From positions 2,555,501-2,619,500 of the forward strand of contig NZ_UGOX01000001.1 in assembly GCF_900461555.1 (NCBI RefSeq): a stretch of DNA of 64,000 nt. Direction: 5' to 3'. Source of the DNA: Legionella quinlivanii (GTDB lineage: Bacteria; Pseudomonadota; Gammaproteobacteria; Legionellales; Legionellaceae). Under the pieces are notes generated by a model that was not told the DNA's origin, did no database searches, and was given only the letters and a program-made list of their open reading frames with translations. A program made the translations under genes and the position numbers. Positions 17,807-26,600 of the stretch are shown here, one piece after another. The number at the start of each line of letters is the position of its first letter. Position 1 is the stretch's first letter.

Positions 17807-20089
17807 TCAGATTCCCAATTCGGCAGGCCTTTCCTTAAGAATTTCACCACTCATCGGCACGGTAACGGCTCTGCACAGGCTTTCGTCAGGGAACTGATAA
17901 TCCCGGGCAAGATTGGCATTTTGTTTAAAGACAAGAACCTGTTTGTGATGTCCATCCGTTTCACTGATTGGGCTTGCACCCCGTTTGAAATAACGTATCA
18001 CGGGCAGTTGTCTGCCTTCATCCAGTTGTTTCAGCTGCCATCTGAAATCCTGGTTAACTAATGCCAGGTTGGTATACAGGCGTTGCGAGGAAGCAAACAT
18101 TTCCTCTTCAGAAGGGAACTCTTGCCCTTCATCAAGCTCAAGCCACATTTCCATTTTCTCAGCTCCTTCATCGTCATGATAAACATAAAACGCTTTTTTA
18201 AGTACCTGTGACTTGAGTTCCTCGTCATCGGTGATTGCGCGTTCCAGCTCCGTGAAAGCCAGATTGGCCCCGTTATAAATCACGGTAGACTCGCGCCCCC
18301 AGACAAACATTAGAGGAAGATTGGTTTTAGGTTTATTGAATATCCCATATTTAGCCATCACTGCCTGAACGTCACTGCAGGCATAAAGACGGCCTTCATC
18401 TCCCAATTTATAGCGCGCCCGCTGGGAGGATTGGTAATCATGGGTACAGGTAAAGATTAGTTGATTTTTCTCATCGCATTCCACATGATAGTTCATCGTA
18501 TCATAATGAAATACCATCGGAATGCCTTTATTCTCCCCAAAGAGCTCACGAGCCAGGCCTGGGTGCTTCTCAAGCGCCTTGCGCAGTGCTATCTCAAATT
18601 CAGTTTCAACTCCCAGATTAATATCAAGATCTGACGCACCGTAAGAGGAATAGATTTGGTTGAACCCTTTTTCTATCAGCAATTCACGCATTGCCTCTGA
18701 AATGGCCTGTCCTCCAACTACACCAATTGCTGAAAAATCCTCGAACTGATAGCCTTTACTTTCAACATAGGCGGTCAAATCCTTTAAAAAGGGTGGATAG
18801 CCGGCAATAATGATCTGCTGCTTGTCCTTATTTAACTCGGCAGCCATCCGTCGTATTTCAGATTTATATCGCTGAACAAGCTCAGCAGTTCGACCCTCAC
18901 TTTGCTGGAATGCTTCTTTCAAAGCATCATATAAGTCAAGATCACGGTTTTTTAAAACCTTGGCCAATGTATCCTTAATTAACTTGCCAATCAGCTCTTT
19001 ATCACCGTCTGTGATTTTTTCTGGATGTTTATTCTGCCATCTGTCTAATGCCTGTTCTCGTAAATCAGTGTCATAGCGAGCTCTGAGAACTAACTCCTCC
19101 AGAATCTTTTCTTTATCGCAACCGGTAGCAAACACACTGCCGGTATTTCGCATTAGCTCATAAGTGGTCAAACCCGTTGCCCAGGGACCCAGTGCAAACG
19201 CATCAATATAATGAAGTTTGCGATCGCCAAACTGAATTTTTGCAGCTAATTGCAATGATTCTTTGACAAGCTCAACTTCTTCATGGCTGCGGACCCATGC
19301 AGTAGGCTTTCCAGTGGTGCCGGTTGAGGTATCCACTTTCGCTTTTGCAGGAAATTTACCATGACGATGCGTTCTGTTCTCATGTTTATCATTATGTTTA
19401 ATATAATTTTCTTTGGTGGTAACCGGGAGGTCAGAAAATTTGGTTTCAGAATTAATTTTACAATTGAAGCGCAATAAATGCTCTTTGTATGCTGGGATCT
19501 CTTTATAGGCCTGCTTAACTCGTTTCTTGGCCAATACTTCTCCAGCCTCAAATATGTCTTTTTCCGTACGTACAAAAAGGAAACGAGCTTTAATCCGGTT
19601 TACGCCGCTAATCGTTTTTTTATACAACCAACTCAGAAAGCCGCCTTTAAGGCTATCGCCAATCGCATTACGCCAATTGCTGATTTTTCTCTTGTTATGT
19701 TCTCCAGCATGTCGTAAACGCTCACCAGCCATCCCCTGAGCTTTAGCGGTATCTCGATTTTCGTAGTCATCTGTCCAGAATTGCGATTGAAGAGTGGCGA
19801 TCAGGTCTGCATCCTTCATTCCTTTAGGATTTTTAATACCAAGGTATTTAATCAGGCTGTTTCGATTGACCCGAAATGTAGTTAGCTCTTCAGTACCATC
19901 CTGATTAATTTTTTTAGCATTAATTTTTATTGTTTTATAAGCTAATGAACCAAATCCACTGTGGAGAGTAACGCCGTTTTTTCCTAATTCATTTCTTGGA
20001 TTGGTAGCGCCATTTTTAAATAAAAGTCTTTTACCATATTCAGAATGAGAGAACAAAATCACAGGGCTATCGATTGAATAAGCAGGCAT
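17807..20089 (-). CDS. PaaK-like adenylate-forming protein, candidate Dot/Icm effector
   Basis: The 760-residue protein contains a phenylacetate-CoA-ligase/coenzyme F390-synthetase-like core: KQAYKEIPAYKEHL and LPVTTKENY, then the AMP-binding P-loop DTSTGTTGKPTAW (about residues 253-265), IYSSYGASDLDINLG (the aromatic-E/D adenylate motif) and HDYQSSQRARYKLGDEGRL. About 175 N-terminal residues and long inserts (for example 355-450) are not found in ordinary PaaK (about 430 aa) and have no family I recognise. No signal peptide is seen. A tandem PmrA-like box lies 45 bp before the start, which in Legionella marks Dot/Icm effector genes. The reaction is unknown; a housekeeping CoA ligase is less likely given the size and the lack of pathway neighbours. 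Confidence 0.8.
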   Translation of the reverse strand: MPAYSIDSPVILFSHSEYGKRLLFKNGATNPRNELGKNGVTLHSGFGSLAYKTIKINAKKINQDGTEELTTFRVNRNSLIKYLGIKNPKGMKDADLIATLQSQFWTDDYENRDTAKAQGMAGERLRHAGEHNKRKISNWRNAIGDSLKGGFLSWLYKKTISGVNRIKARFLFVRTEKDIFEAGEVLAKKRVKQAYKEIPAYKEHLLRFNCKINSETKFSDLPVTTKENYIKHNDKHENRTHRHGKFPAKAKVDTSTGTTGKPTAWVRSHEEVELVKESLQLAAKIQFGDRKLHYIDAFALGPWATGLTTYELMRNTGSVFATGCDKEKILEELVLRARYDTDLREQALDRWQNKHPEKITDGDKELIGKLIKDTLAKVLKNRDLDLYDALKEAFQQSEGRTAELVQRYKSEIRRMAAELNKDKQQIIIAGYPPFLKDLTAYVESKGYQFEDFSAIGVVGGQAISEAMRELLIEKGFNQIYSSYGASDLDINLGVETEFEIALRKALEKHPGLARELFGENKGIPMVFHYDTMNYHVECDEKNQLIFTCTHDYQSSQRARYKLGDEGRLYACSDVQAVMAKYGIFNKPKTNLPLMFVWGRESTVIYNGANLAFTELERAITDDEELKSQVLKKAFYVYHDDEGAEKMEMWLELDEGQEFPSEEEMFASSQRLYTNLALVNQDFRWQLKQLDEGRQLPVIRYFKRGASPISETDGHHKQVLVFKQNANLARDYQFPDESLCRAVTVPMSGEILKERPAELGI

Positions 20090-20134
20090 ACTTTTTCCAT
20101 TAACTTGCTAAAAGAGTGCTTATTTAATCAAAAA

Positions 20135-20154
20135 ATTATTAACAGAATATTAAA
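20135..20154 (-). promoter_or_regulatory. PmrA-like tandem box upstream of the PaaK-like gene
   Basis: On the minus strand the halves TTTAATATT and GTTAATAAT are separated by two bases, matching the Legionella PmrA consensus of two cTTAATatT units at an 11-base period in 15 of 18 positions. The box ends 45 bp before the ATG. Confidence 0.7.
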
Positions 20155-20178
20155 AAGATTTTATGCATAAGACTGGAA

Positions 20179-20213
20179 GTTACATACTGCGGACATTGGC
20201 CGCAGTATGTAAC
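20179..20213. terminator. Strong hairpin after the RCC1-repeat gene
   Basis: A perfect 14-bp stem, GTTACATACTGCGG and CCGCAGTATGTAAC, encloses a 7-base loop. It lies 14 bp past the RCC1 gene stop on the minus strand. No T-run follows, so it may act in mRNA stability or factor-dependent termination. Confidence 0.55.
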
Positions 20214-20226
20214 AAGTTATTGAGTA

Positions 20227-22116
20227 TTAAGAAACAATCGCACAACTTATGGCCGCTGAACCATGCTCGAGCAGTCCAATGCCGTTGGTTAAACCAAGCA
20301 CAGTTTGCGCTGAAGTGTAAATATCCGGCGGAACAGAGGGTGGAGGCGGCGCATTCCCAAGCCCCAACTGGCCAAACTCATTTTTACCCCAGCACTGCAT
20401 CTGACCATTAATCAGAAGAGCACAGGCATGCACCAGACCGGAACTGACATCAATTGCCGGTGGAGTGATACCAAGTACCAGCGTCGGGAATGGGCTATTA
20501 ATAAGCGTACCATTACCCAATTGGGCAGCATTATTTAATCCCCAGGCATATACCAAACCATTGCTGCCAAGCGCTGTGGTATGAAAGCCTCGCCCTGACA
20601 AATCAGTGATTCCGGATAAAACACCCACGTTGTTAACTCCTACTACAGTGGTTGGAGTCGGTACGGACGGGGTGAATTGCCCCATACCCACCTGTCCCGC
20701 ATTGTTCAGACCCCAGCATTTGACCTGAGTATTCGCTAGAAGCGCACATGAAGTCGAACTCGAGGTGGTAATCGCGATAGCATTATCCACTCCTATAACG
20801 GGAGCAGCTGGGAAAAACTGTGGTAGAGGTGCAGTCGTACCGTTCCCTAATTGCCCTGCATCATTGGCTCCCCAACAGGATACCTGCCCGTTTGCGAGCA
20901 CAGCGCAAGTATGATAAAAGCCGGCGCTGACTTCGATGGCGTTAGTAATTCCAGCCACAGTCACAGGCGTACTGCTGTTCGTGGTCAGACCATTTCCTAA
21001 CTGACCTACGTTATTAGCACCCCAGCACTGTACGGTACCATTGGCAAGCACTGCGCAGGCATGATTCTCACCCGCACTAATATCCACAGCCGTATTAATT
21101 CCGACTACATTAACTGCCGTTAAAGACGTAGCTCCAGGAAGTGGAGCGCCATTTCCTAACTGGCCTACGTTATTAGCACCCCAGCACTGAACCTGGCGAG
21201 TGGCCAACAGGGCGCAGGTATAGGTGGAACCGCCGCTTATCTCGGTAGCGTTGGTAATCCCCAGAACCACACTCAAGGGGTCTGCTGGAGAGGTTACAGG
21301 AAGTGCTGGAGGTGTTGTTGTACCATTCCCCAGTTGTCCAGTATTATTTTCCCCCCAACATTGCACAGGGCCTACAGGACCAATTTCAACCGACAAGGGC
21401 AAGGGACTGTTATCTGCATTTAAGCCAGTCGCTGTAATCACGAAATTATTTGAGAATACCGGCGATGGAATGTTATAGCTGACATTACAACTGCTATTGG
21501 GTGACAAGCTGGCACCACAGCCATTCGAGAAATAGGCGTTATAAGGCGCTGGGATATTTATCTGTAAATTGGTGACCGTGTTAATCCCTGTGTTGCTTAA
21601 CGTAATAATACCGCTGGTATCGGTGAGCAAATCGACATTGGTTACAGGAACTCCATTGTAAACCCACAGCAGATGCCCGGTAGTCGCAGCACTTAAGCTA
21701 ATATTTAAAATGGATAAGGGGTCTGGTCGGGAACATAAAAATGGATCTGGGCTATTATTGCCCGGGCCCATCGTTTTACAAATGACAGGACCATCGTGAA
21801 TACCGCTTACAGGTAATTGACTGCCATTGACTTGCAAACCAAGTACACAGGTTTGCCCGGGATTTAAATAAAACGGATTACCGCAAGTGCCTGCATTGAC
21901 TACCTGAGCAATACCCGGCAATGGCTGCATAGTGAGCACACGGGGAAGGCTGGTATTATTGCGTACCAAATAACTAACGGAGGCTGAAGCATTGGAAGGA
22001 ACATTCAAGATAGTGGGAGTAAGAGGAGCAAGACTAAATTTTGGAATTGCCGCATCAACCACCCCGGAAAAAATCAAACTGGTAAAAAAACCAGCTTTTA
22101 ACCATTGTTTTATCAC
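20227..22116 (-). CDS. Exported RCC1-repeat beta-propeller protein
   Basis: The protein starts with GTG (AAGGAT upstream) and a signal peptide (MIKQWLKAGFFTSLIFSGVV, cut near DAA). Residues about 25-250 look like bacterial immunoglobulin-like/choice-of-anchor beta domains. Residues about 255-629 hold seven RCC1-type repeats, each with a CWGxNxxGQLGNG-like core (variants CWGENNTGQLGNG, CWGANDAGQLGNG, AWGLNNAAQLGNG, CWGKNEFGQLGLG), enough for one closed seven-bladed propeller. Known Legionella RCC1 proteins such as LegG1 are Dot/Icm effectors without a signal peptide; this one is routed to the Sec pathway, so it is more likely periplasmic, surface or type II secreted. Two adjacent repeats are nearly identical at the DNA level, showing recent internal duplication. 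Confidence 0.85.
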   Translation of the reverse strand: MIKQWLKAGFFTSLIFSGVVDAAIPKFSLAPLTPTILNVPSNASASVSYLVRNNTSLPRVLTMQPLPGIAQVVNAGTCGNPFYLNPGQTCVLGLQVNGSQLPVSGIHDGPVICKTMGPGNNSPDPFLCSRPDPLSILNISLSAATTGHLLWVYNGVPVTNVDLLTDTSGIITLSNTGINTVTNLQINIPAPYNAYFSNGCGASLSPNSSCNVSYNIPSPVFSNNFVITATGLNADNSPLPLSVEIGPVGPVQCWGENNTGQLGNGTTTPPALPVTSPADPLSVVLGITNATEISGGSTYTCALLATRQVQCWGANNVGQLGNGAPLPGATSLTAVNVVGINTAVDISAGENHACAVLANGTVQCWGANNVGQLGNGLTTNSSTPVTVAGITNAIEVSAGFYHTCAVLANGQVSCWGANDAGQLGNGTTAPLPQFFPAAPVIGVDNAIAITTSSSTSCALLANTQVKCWGLNNAGQVGMGQFTPSVPTPTTVVGVNNVGVLSGITDLSGRGFHTTALGSNGLVYAWGLNNAAQLGNGTLINSPFPTLVLGITPPAIDVSSGLVHACALLINGQMQCWGKNEFGQLGLGNAPPPPSVPPDIYTSAQTVLGLTNGIGLLEHGSAAISCAIVS

Positions 22117-22227
22117 CTTTTTATCCTTAAAAAATTGGGCTGAGCGATATTACCCTAAATAGAAAACTAAAAACAGATCGAAGTATTCCCCTTTCAATGC
22201 TGCATTATTTCCAGGGGATGTCAGTAT

Positions 22228-23262
22228 CTAAAATATTGACTTGTTAATCGCGATTTCACGGGCCGTATGCCTGGCTATCAAATCCTGATTAACCAACTGG
22301 GTCAAATGCTGATCTAAAGTCTGCATCCCTCTGCTTTGCCCTGTTTGAATGGAAGAATACATTTGAGCCACTTTGTCTTCACGAATCAGATTTCTGATTG
22401 CAGAGTTGCATATCATAATTTCCAGAGCAGCCAGGCGTCCTCCGCCTCGCTTCTTTAACAGTGTCTGCGCTATCACCGCCTGTAAGGATTCAGAAAGCAT
22501 GGTGCGGATCATCGATTTTTCATCACCAGGGAACACATCAATGATTCGATTAATTGTTTTGGTTGCAGAATTCGTGTGTAGAGTTCCAAATACTAAATGG
22601 CCTGTTTCTGCGGCGGTCATCGCCAGACGAATGGTTTCGAGATCTCTAAGCTCACCGACAAGAATGATATCGGGGTCTTCCCGCAGGGCAGAACGCAAGG
22701 CAGCACCGAAACTGTGTGTGTCGCGATGCACTTCCCGTTGATTGACGAGGCATTTTTTGCTGGTATGCAAAAACTCAATAGGGTCTTCGATGGTTAGAAT
22801 GTGATCATAGCGATTTGAGTTAATGTAATCAATTACCGCTGCCAGTGTGGTACTTTTTCCTGAACCTGTAGGACCAGTAACCAATACCAGCCCCTTGGGA
22901 AACGAGGCAATTTCGGTAAACACTGGCGGCAATCCCAAATCTTCCATGCTCAGAATTTTGGAAGGAATGGTTCTGAATACCGCCCCCGCCCCGCGAGCCT
23001 GATTAAAGGCATTAACCCTGAAGCGCGCCAGATTGGCAATTTCAAAAGAAAAATCTGTTTCCAGATGCTCTTCATACTCCTTGCGCTGCTTGTCATTCAT
23101 AATATCATAAATGATTTTGATTACTTCTTTATGCTCCAGGGGCGGAATATTGATTTTTCTCAAATCACCGTCAACCCGAATCATAGGAGGCATTCCGGCG
23201 GACAGATGCAAATCAGATGAGTTGTTTTTAACAGAAAAAGCCAGCAGCTCGGCAATATCCAT
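22228..23262 (-). CDS. pilT: Type IV pilus retraction ATPase PilT
   Basis: It is a hexameric ATPase that retracts type IV pili for twitching and DNA uptake. I place the start at the ATG at 23262 (MDIAELLAFSVKNNSSDLHLSAG), the conserved PilT N-terminus; ten extra in-frame codons upstream are not. The 344-residue product has Walker A GPTGSGKST (130-138), the Asp box, Walker B with IILVGELRDLETI and the His box HLVFGTLHTNSA. It is divergent from yggS, a common gammaproteobacterial arrangement. The ending (TAREIAINKSIF) fits PilT better than PilU. Confidence 0.94.
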   Translation of the reverse strand: MDIAELLAFSVKNNSSDLHLSAGMPPMIRVDGDLRKINIPPLEHKEVIKIIYDIMNDKQRKEYEEHLETDFSFEIANLARFRVNAFNQARGAGAVFRTIPSKILSMEDLGLPPVFTEIASFPKGLVLVTGPTGSGKSTTLAAVIDYINSNRYDHILTIEDPIEFLHTSKKCLVNQREVHRDTHSFGAALRSALREDPDIILVGELRDLETIRLAMTAAETGHLVFGTLHTNSATKTINRIIDVFPGDEKSMIRTMLSESLQAVIAQTLLKKRGGGRLAALEIMICNSAIRNLIREDKVAQMYSSIQTGQSRGMQTLDQHLTQLVNQDLIARHTAREIAINKSIF

Positions 23263-23372
23263 ATAGGGCTCTAAGTCATTGGAATAATGCAAGATTAACT
23301 CAGGATGCTGCTCAGAGCAAATTCACTCACAAATCGAAATCAGTTATGATGTTGCTATTTATGAATCTGAAA

Positions 23373-24056
23373 ATGACTATAGCTCAGCGAATTATCCGGA
23401 TAAAAAATCATATTCAAAAGCTTGAAGCCGAACTTCACCGGCCGTCAGGCAGCGTCACTCTGCTTGCAGTCAGCAAAGGCCACAGCAGTGAATCGATTCG
23501 CCAGGCGCAGGCAGCAGGATTAAATGAATTCGGCGAAAACTACTGGCAGGAAGCGCAAAAAAAGATCTCTGATTTACGAGATCTGCCAATCCGCTGGCAT
23601 TTTATTGGAGCCATTCAAAGCAATAAAACTGCAGAAATCGCAGCCAGTGTTGACTGGGTTCACAGTGTAGACAGAGAAAAAACCGCCCGCCTGCTCAGCA
23701 TGCATCGCCCAGCTTCAATGCCGCCTCTTAAAATTTGCATTCAGGTGAAGCTTGACCAGGAAGCCAGTAAATCAGGGATTACGCCAGAGGAATTGGAGCC
23801 GCTTGCCAGATTAATCACTGAACTGCCCCATCTTAAGCTTTGCGGCCTGATGGCGATTCCCAGGCCTCGTGAGAATGAAACAGAACAATATCGGAGTTTT
23901 TTGCGGCTGTCTCAGCTGCTTGACAAACTCAATCAGCAAACGGGTCTTAAGCTCAATACTCTCTCAATGGGAATGAGTGATGACATGGACGCTGCGATTA
24001 AAGCAGGGAGCACTATGATTAGAATAGGCCGAGCTATTTTTGGAGAGCGTCAATGA
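23373..24056 (+). CDS. yggS: YggS/PLPBP pyridoxal-phosphate homeostasis protein
   Basis: This is a single-domain TIM-barrel PLP carrier related to alanine racemase that buffers pyridoxal phosphate. The PLP lysine is in LLAVSKGHSSE; other motifs are FGENYWQEAQKKI, WHFIGAIQSNK, LCGLMAIPRP and the phosphate-binding SMGMSDDMDAAIKAGSTMIRIG. I prefer the ATG at 23373 (MTIAQRIIRIKNHI) by homology; ATGs at 23346 and 23361 are also in frame and no ribosome-binding site decides. It overlaps proC by 4 bases. Confidence 0.93.
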   Translation: MTIAQRIIRIKNHIQKLEAELHRPSGSVTLLAVSKGHSSESIRQAQAAGLNEFGENYWQEAQKKISDLRDLPIRWHFIGAIQSNKTAEIAASVDWVHSVDREKTARLLSMHRPASMPPLKICIQVKLDQEASKSGITPEELEPLARLITELPHLKLCGLMAIPRPRENETEQYRSFLRLSQLLDKLNQQTGLKLNTLSMGMSDDMDAAIKAGSTMIRIGRAIFGERQ

Positions 24057-24853
24057 AAATAAGTATCATTGGTTATGGTAATATGGCAAAAGCCTTGGCG
24101 CACAATTTAATCACTCAGCCAGACATTCAATTAGCTGTTTCCTCGCCCTCTTTAAAAAAAGAACAATTACCCAGCGGATTATTCACTGATTTTAACAACC
24201 AGGCAATTATTGAAAACGCCGATCTCGTTGTTCTGGCAGTCAAACCATTTAAAGTGAATGAAGTACTTGCCGAAATTGGCGGGCGTCTGCCTGAACAAGC
24301 CGTTTTACTCTCAGTGGCAGCCGGCATCACCCTTGAGCACCTGGCTCGATACTGCCCAAAAACCCAGCCTATTGTCAGAAGCATGCCCAATACTCCTATT
24401 GCGGTGGGTAAGGGCGTCACGGCACTGGTTGCGAATTCTCAATTAAATGAAACACAACGTCAGCGAGTGGAGCGTTTGTTTAACACCGGAGGCTATGCTT
24501 TCTGGATTGAAAATGAGGCGCTTCTCAATCCCATTACCGCCTTGTCAGGCAGCGGGCCGGCCTATGTCTATTTGTTTTTGGAAGCGCTGACTGAAGGCTC
24601 AGAAAAGCTGGGGATCAACAGAGCTCAGGCAGAATTTATCGCTAAACAGACCATTCTGGGAGCAATTGATTTGCTAAATAGCACACAATTATCTCCAGAA
24701 GCCTTGAGGCAGAATGTCACCTCGGCAGGAGGCACTACAGCCGCTGCACTGGATGTACTGCAGAAAGGACAGTTTAAGCAATTACTTGAAAACGCACTTC
24801 AAAAAGCGTCTGAGCGAGCTCAGGAATTGGGCGAATCACTGAATACCCTTTAA
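24053..24853 (+). CDS. proC: Pyrroline-5-carboxylate reductase
   Basis: It performs the last step of proline synthesis. The 266-residue protein has the N-terminal dinucleotide fold ISIIGYGNMAKALAHNL, the VKPFKVNEVL segment, RSMPNTPIAVGKGVTAL and the C-terminal signature SGSGPAYVYLFLEALTEG and TSAGGTTAAALDVL. Its ATG overlaps the yggS stop (ATGA). In related genomes yggT normally follows; here three other genes are inserted before it. Confidence 0.96.
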   Translation: MKISIIGYGNMAKALAHNLITQPDIQLAVSSPSLKKEQLPSGLFTDFNNQAIIENADLVVLAVKPFKVNEVLAEIGGRLPEQAVLLSVAAGITLEHLARYCPKTQPIVRSMPNTPIAVGKGVTALVANSQLNETQRQRVERLFNTGGYAFWIENEALLNPITALSGSGPAYVYLFLEALTEGSEKLGINRAQAEFIAKQTILGAIDLLNSTQLSPEALRQNVTSAGGTTAAALDVLQKGQFKQLLENALQKASERAQELGESLNTL

Positions 24854-24900
24854 TCTCAGAAGTGTTTATACTTAAAATCAGTGATCTCAAGGAGAATAAG

Positions 24901-25188
24901 ATGTCTAATATTCAATCACCTCAGCTGGCGGAAATGATTTCCACTTTACTGGCTGAAGCAGAAAATAATAATACTCTGAAAAAACAATTGATTGAAAAAC
25001 CCAAAGAAACTTTAAAAAGCAGGGGAATCACAATAGAAGGTTACCGCATTGTGGTAGAGGACAATCCCGGATATCCATTGTTTTTTGCCCTTGAACCTGA
25101 AAATATCCACTCATTATCTGCATCTCTTGTCGAGCCACCTGAGGATTCATTTCGTGACTCGCATTTTCTTGATTGCCAACACTATTAA
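24901..25188 (+). CDS. Nitrile-hydratase-leader-like (NHLP-type) small protein
   Basis: A strong AGGAG precedes the ATG at 24901, giving 95 residues. The segment LIEKPKETLKSRGITIEGYR followed by IVVEDNPGYPLFFALEP resembles the nitrile hydratase alpha-subunit N-terminus and the NHLP leader peptides of ribosomal natural products (pattern LLxDPxxALxxxGIxxxxxxxVxxxTxxxxxLVLP). The C-terminal extension (SLSASLVEPPEDSFRDSHF, then LDCQHY) would be the core position in an NHLP precursor, but it has only one cysteine and no GG/GA cleavage site, and no modifying enzyme or export ATPase is nearby. It may instead be a stand-alone domain serving the UbiD-like enzyme encoded 14 bp downstream. Its role is unknown. 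Confidence 0.6.
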   Translation: MSNIQSPQLAEMISTLLAEAENNNTLKKQLIEKPKETLKSRGITIEGYRIVVEDNPGYPLFFALEPENIHSLSASLVEPPEDSFRDSHFLDCQHY

Positions 25189-25202
25189 CCCAGGGATGAG
25201 CT

Positions 25203-26600
25203 ATGAATAACCTTCGTGACTGGCTTGACAGGCTGTTTAGTACTGAGCGTTTGATGATTTGTAAAACCGGCGCTGATCCAAAATTTGAAGTGATGACCTG
25301 GATTGAACAATTTGAAGGAAAGAAAGCTTGCTTTTTTCCCGATCCTCTTGGACATTCTATTCCTATTGTCTCCGGAACACTGGGACAGCGTGCCTGGGCG
25401 GCAGAAGCCATGAATGTCAGAGAGGACGCAATGCTCGGCCACATTCAAAACGCTTTGCACAAACCACTTCCCTGGGTGGTCGTTAATCAGGAACAAGCCC
25501 CCGTTCATGAGATTATTCATGATAAGTCAATCGACTTATTAAAACTTTTTCCTATTGTAACTCATCATGAAAAGGATATTGGTCCCTATATTACCTCAGG
25601 CCTGGTGCATGGTCTGAATTTAAAAACAGGCAAGCAAAATACCTCAATTAACCGCTTGCAGGTTCATGCTCCTGACAAGCTGGGTATTCTCATGCTGCCG
25701 CGTGATCTGCATGCCTATTATCAGGATGCAGAACGTATGGGAAAACCTCTGCCAGTCACCATAACCATTGGCCATGATCCGGTAACCAAAATGGCCTCAC
25801 AAATGATTGCTCCCCGCGATCAATCCGAACTTGAAATTGCAGGCGCTTTACTGGGAAGGCCCCTATCTGTTGTGAAATCGTATACCAATGATGTGTATAT
25901 CCCCGCCGAAGCTGAAATTGCTATTGAAGGATTGGTTTTACCCGGGGTAAGAGCGCTGGAAGGACCGTTTGGTGAATTTCCCAAATATTACAGCGGCAGT
26001 TCGATGCTGCCTGTTATTCAGATTCAATGCATCACCCACCGGCGTAAACCGATTTTTGAAACCAATCACCCTTCCGGGCTGGAAAATGTTGTGCTGGGCG
26101 GAGTGCCTCGCGAAGCCTCCCTGCTCGAAAGAATTCGTGTTAACTTCCCTAATGTCATTGATATCAGATTGACAACGGGCGGATTAGGACGTTACCACCT
26201 GGTGGTTAAGATGAAAAAAACCAATTTGGGTGAAGCCAAAAATGTGATTTGCTGCGCCTTTGGATGCCATTACGACATCAAACTGGTGATCGTGGTGGAT
26301 GATGACATTAACATTGACGATCCGAATGACATTGAATGGGCCATAGCCACTCGCTTTCAGGCAGAGCGTGACCTGGTAGTTGTTAACGGAGCACTTGGTT
26401 CAAAACTGGATCCCTCGATTAAAAAGCATATGATCAGTTCAAAAGTGGGAATAGACGCCACCGCCTATCTGGATGAAATAGATAAATTTTATGTCACACG
26501 TGTTCCTTCTCCAGCCTATTATGTTTTTGAAGAGCCCGGCAATCAAGGGATTGAAGCCTTTAAAGACTATCTGGCTAAACCGGATAATGAGCCATTATGA
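25203..26600 (+). CDS. UbiD-family prenylated-FMN decarboxylase
   Basis: The 465-residue protein matches the UbiD family, which uses prenylated FMN to (de)carboxylate alpha,beta-unsaturated or aromatic acids. Visible motifs include PIVTHHEKDIGPYITSGLV, TSINRLQVHAPDKLGILM (the conserved arginine), LEGPFGEFPKYYSG (the conserved glutamates) and the metal-binding FETNHPSG region. I do not call it ubiD: its neighbours are a leader-like small protein and a phytase-like esterase, not ubiquinone genes, so the substrate is open. It would need a UbiX-type prenyltransferase from elsewhere. The start has GGGATGAGC as a weak binding site. It overlaps the next gene by 4 bases. Confidence 0.88.
   Translation: MNNLRDWLDRLFSTERLMICKTGADPKFEVMTWIEQFEGKKACFFPDPLGHSIPIVSGTLGQRAWAAEAMNVREDAMLGHIQNALHKPLPWVVVNQEQAPVHEIIHDKSIDLLKLFPIVTHHEKDIGPYITSGLVHGLNLKTGKQNTSINRLQVHAPDKLGILMLPRDLHAYYQDAERMGKPLPVTITIGHDPVTKMASQMIAPRDQSELEIAGALLGRPLSVVKSYTNDVYIPAEAEIAIEGLVLPGVRALEGPFGEFPKYYSGSSMLPVIQIQCITHRRKPIFETNHPSGLENVVLGGVPREASLLERIRVNFPNVIDIRLTTGGLGRYHLVVKMKKTNLGEAKNVICCAFGCHYDIKLVIVVDDDINIDDPNDIEWAIATRFQAERDLVVVNGALGSKLDPSIKKHMISSKVGIDATAYLDEIDKFYVTRVPSPAYYVFEEPGNQGIEAFKDYLAKPDNEPL

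Noticed and set aside
24901-25188. A complete RiPP (NHLP/TOMM) biosynthetic cluster
   Set aside because: Only the leader-like protein is present. There is no YcaO, lanthionine synthetase, radical SAM enzyme or peptidase-type ABC transporter nearby, and the C-terminal part lacks a clear core.
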